Shown here piece after piece: positions 62,561 to 64,000 of a stretch of DNA of 64,000 bases (its first letter is position 1; each line of letters opens with the position of its first letter). Source of the DNA: Lysobacter arvi (GTDB taxonomy: Bacteria > Pseudomonadota > Gammaproteobacteria > Xanthomonadales > Xanthomonadaceae); assembly GCA_031216755.1 (NCBI GenBank), contig JARUHG010000004.1, forward strand, positions 248,001 through 312,000, read 5' to 3'. The notes beneath the pieces are model-generated. The model worked only from the letters and a program-made list of their open reading frames with translations, was not told the DNA's origin and made no database searches. A program made the translations under genes and the position numbers.

Positions 62561-64000
62561 ATGGTCCCCCGCCCATTCATCATCGTACTCGCTGCGTGCG
62601 GCGTTGCCCTTGCGACGTCTGCTTGTGCGCAGACGCCTGCGGCCGCGCCGGCCGTGTCCATTCCGCCGCTGCCGCGACCGCTCGCCGACCCGAAGCTCGA
62701 TCGCGTGCGCAGCGCGCTGCAGGCCGCCGAAACCGGCACGTTCGACGCCGCGCGGTTCTCCGATCTCGCACAGCATCCCCTGTACGGATGGGTCGAGTAC
62801 GCCTGGCTGCGTCGCGATGTCGACAACCTGGCGCCCGCCGTCGCGCAGGGATTCCTGTCGCGCAACCAGGGCAAGCCGGTCGCCGAGGCCTTCCGCGAAA
62901 CGTGGATTTCCGCCGCCGCGCGACGCCAGGACTGGTCGTCGGTGCTCGCCGCGTGGAGTCCGGCGATCAAGAGCACGGCGCTGCGCTGTCACGAACTCGA
63001 GGCACGCCAGGCCATGGGCCGCGCCGACGCGCAGTGGACGCGCGATGCCCAGGCGCTCTGGCGCACCGGCAAATCGTTGCCTGACGCGTGCGATGCGCCG
63101 ATGGCGACGCTCGCCGTGCAGGGCGGTCTCACGCCGGAGCTGCGGTGGGAGCGCATCGATCTGGCCGCGGCCGAATGGCAGCCCAGCGTGATGCGCGCCG
63201 CCGCGCGCGGCCTGCCCGCGGATCAGGCGGCGCTCGCCAACGATTACGCGGCCTTCCTCGACACACCGCACGAGCGCGCCCTGGGCTGGCCCCGGACCGA
63301 GCGCAGCCGCGAGATCGCATCGCACGGGCTGGCGAAGTACGGCAAGTCCTCGCCCGCCGGCGCGGAGGCGATCCTGCCGCGCTACGCCGACGCGCTCGGC
63401 CTGAGCGAAGCGCAGCGCGGTCGCGTGCTGTACCAGATCGCGCTGTGGACCGTCGCGTCGTACGAACCCGAGTCCGCGCGGCGTCTCAACGCCGTGCCGG
63501 CCTCCGCGTACGACGAGCGCCTGCACGAGTGGCGCGTCCGCGAGGCGCTGTCGCGTTCCGATTGGTCGGCTGCGCTGGCCGCGATCCAGAAGATGGGCGC
63601 GAAGCAGCGCGGCGATTCGCGCTGGATGTACTTCGAGGCGCGCCTCAACGAACTGGCCGGCCGCAAGGGCGAGGCCGAGCGCCTCTTCCGCGACGCCGCG
63701 AACCGGCCGGACTTCCACGGCTTCCTCGCCGCCGATCGCCTCGAACTGCCGTACACCTTGTGCCCGTGGCTGCCGTCGACCCCGTCCGCCGCGCAGCAGG
63801 CCATCGCGCGCGATCCCTCGATGGTGCGCGCCATGGGCCTGTTCCAGCTCGATCGCGTCGGCTGGGCCGTGCGCGAGTGGGACGATGCGCTGTCGCGTTT
63901 CAACGACGAGCAGCGCCGCATCGCGGTGGAAGTCGCCCAAGGCAACGGCTGGTTCGATCGCGCGGTGTTCTCGCTGGGCAAGAACCCCGACGAACTGCGC
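62561..64000 (+). CDS. slt: soluble lytic murein transglycosylase, N-terminal part (runs off window)
   Basis: 480 codons from ATG 62561 to the window edge without a stop; the catalytic goose-type lysozyme domain would lie beyond. A signal sequence with possible lipobox (ALATSAC or VLAAC) starts the protein. What is visible is the Slt70-like alpha-helical U-domain: short helical pairs such as LYGWVEYAWLRRDVDN, AFRETWISAAARRQDW, WRVREALSRSDWSAALAAI and SRWMYFEARLNELAGR, then the linker-proximal ADRLELPYTL that precedes the catalytic domain in this family. It would cleave peptidoglycan to 1,6-anhydro products in the periplasm. TATAGT lies only 8 nt before the ATG, so the mRNA could be leaderless. 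Confidence 0.88.
   Translation, partial: MVPRPFIIVLAACGVALATSACAQTPAAAPAVSIPPLPRPLADPKLDRVRSALQAAETGTFDAARFSDLAQHPLYGWVEYAWLRRDVDNLAPAVAQGFLSRNQGKPVAEAFRETWISAAARRQDWSSVLAAWSPAIKSTALRCHELEARQAMGRADAQWTRDAQALWRTGKSLPDACDAPMATLAVQGGLTPELRWERIDLAAAEWQPSVMRAAARGLPADQAALANDYAAFLDTPHERALGWPRTERSREIASHGLAKYGKSSPAGAEAILPRYADALGLSEAQRGRVLYQIALWTVASYEPESARRLNAVPASAYDERLHEWRVREALSRSDWSAALAAIQKMGAKQRGDSRWMYFEARLNELAGRKGEAERLFRDAANRPDFHGFLAADRLELPYTLCPWLPSTPSAAQQAIARDPSMVRAMGLFQLDRVGWAVREWDDALSRFNDEQRRIAVEVAQGNGWFDRAVFSLGKNPDELR

Overview
The window is high-GC chromosomal DNA of a gammaproteobacterium. It most resembles the Lysobacteraceae/Xanthomonadaceae (Lysobacter or Luteimonas type). This is inferred from several things together: a plant-type glutamate-cysteine ligase, an XgtA-like alpha-glucosidase beside a large TonB-dependent receptor and a LacI regulator, a CGFS glutaredoxin fused to a rhodanese domain, and many short palindromic intergenic repeats. 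No rRNA, tRNA, CRISPR array, transposase or phage gene was seen. Nearly all the space is ordinary coding sequence. The last gene runs off the right edge.

Layout. 1-9.2 kb: a small acidic protein, NADP-type malic enzyme (maeB), a QEGLA/HExxxH putative peptidase, the ribosome GTPase rsgA, then a tightly packed alaA - SGNH hydrolase - methyltransferase unit and a convergent polysaccharide deacetylase. 9.5-19.3 kb: a three-domain glutaredoxin, small hypothetical and secreted proteins, AMP nucleosidase, a translationally coupled pair of secreted amidohydrolases (the second appears to lack metal ligands), a DUF1761 membrane protein, a DsbA-fold isomerase, a DegV protein and an ATP-pyrophosphatase-like protein. 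20.0-22.3 kb: the formaldehyde detoxification operon frmR-frmA-frmB, with a recognisable FrmR/RcnR-type operator. 22.4-29.2 kb: two lipoproteins, PEP carboxylase and GshA.

29.5-42.7 kb is a maltodextrin-utilisation locus. It holds a LacI-family regulator; a minus-strand operon of six-hairpin glycosidase, MFS transporter and secreted GH13 amylase; a plus-strand GH13 alpha-glucosidase and a tandem-domain esterase; and a TonB-dependent receptor. Two exact copies of a 16-bp LacI-type operator (36051-36066, and inverted at 39782-39797) lie upstream of the operon and the receptor. Each is followed 24-25 bp later by the same octamer, so the locus probably forms one regulon: outer-membrane uptake, periplasmic hydrolysis, inner-membrane transport, cytoplasmic hydrolysis.

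42.75-43.74 kb is a repeat-rich intergenic island with a strong terminator, 11 copies of a heptamer, hexamer microsatellites and several dispersed repeats. Then come engB, a diheme cytochrome c4, two tandem DsbA-like proteins (one a lipoprotein), an EEP-family nuclease/phosphatase and a second TonB-dependent receptor. 51.4-56.6 kb is a complete chaperone-usher fimbrial operon (pilin, chaperone, usher, adhesin). Divergent from it is a large BvgS/EvgS-type hybrid sensor kinase with no response regulator beside it. The window closes with a TauE/SafE permease and the N-terminal part of a soluble lytic transglycosylase.
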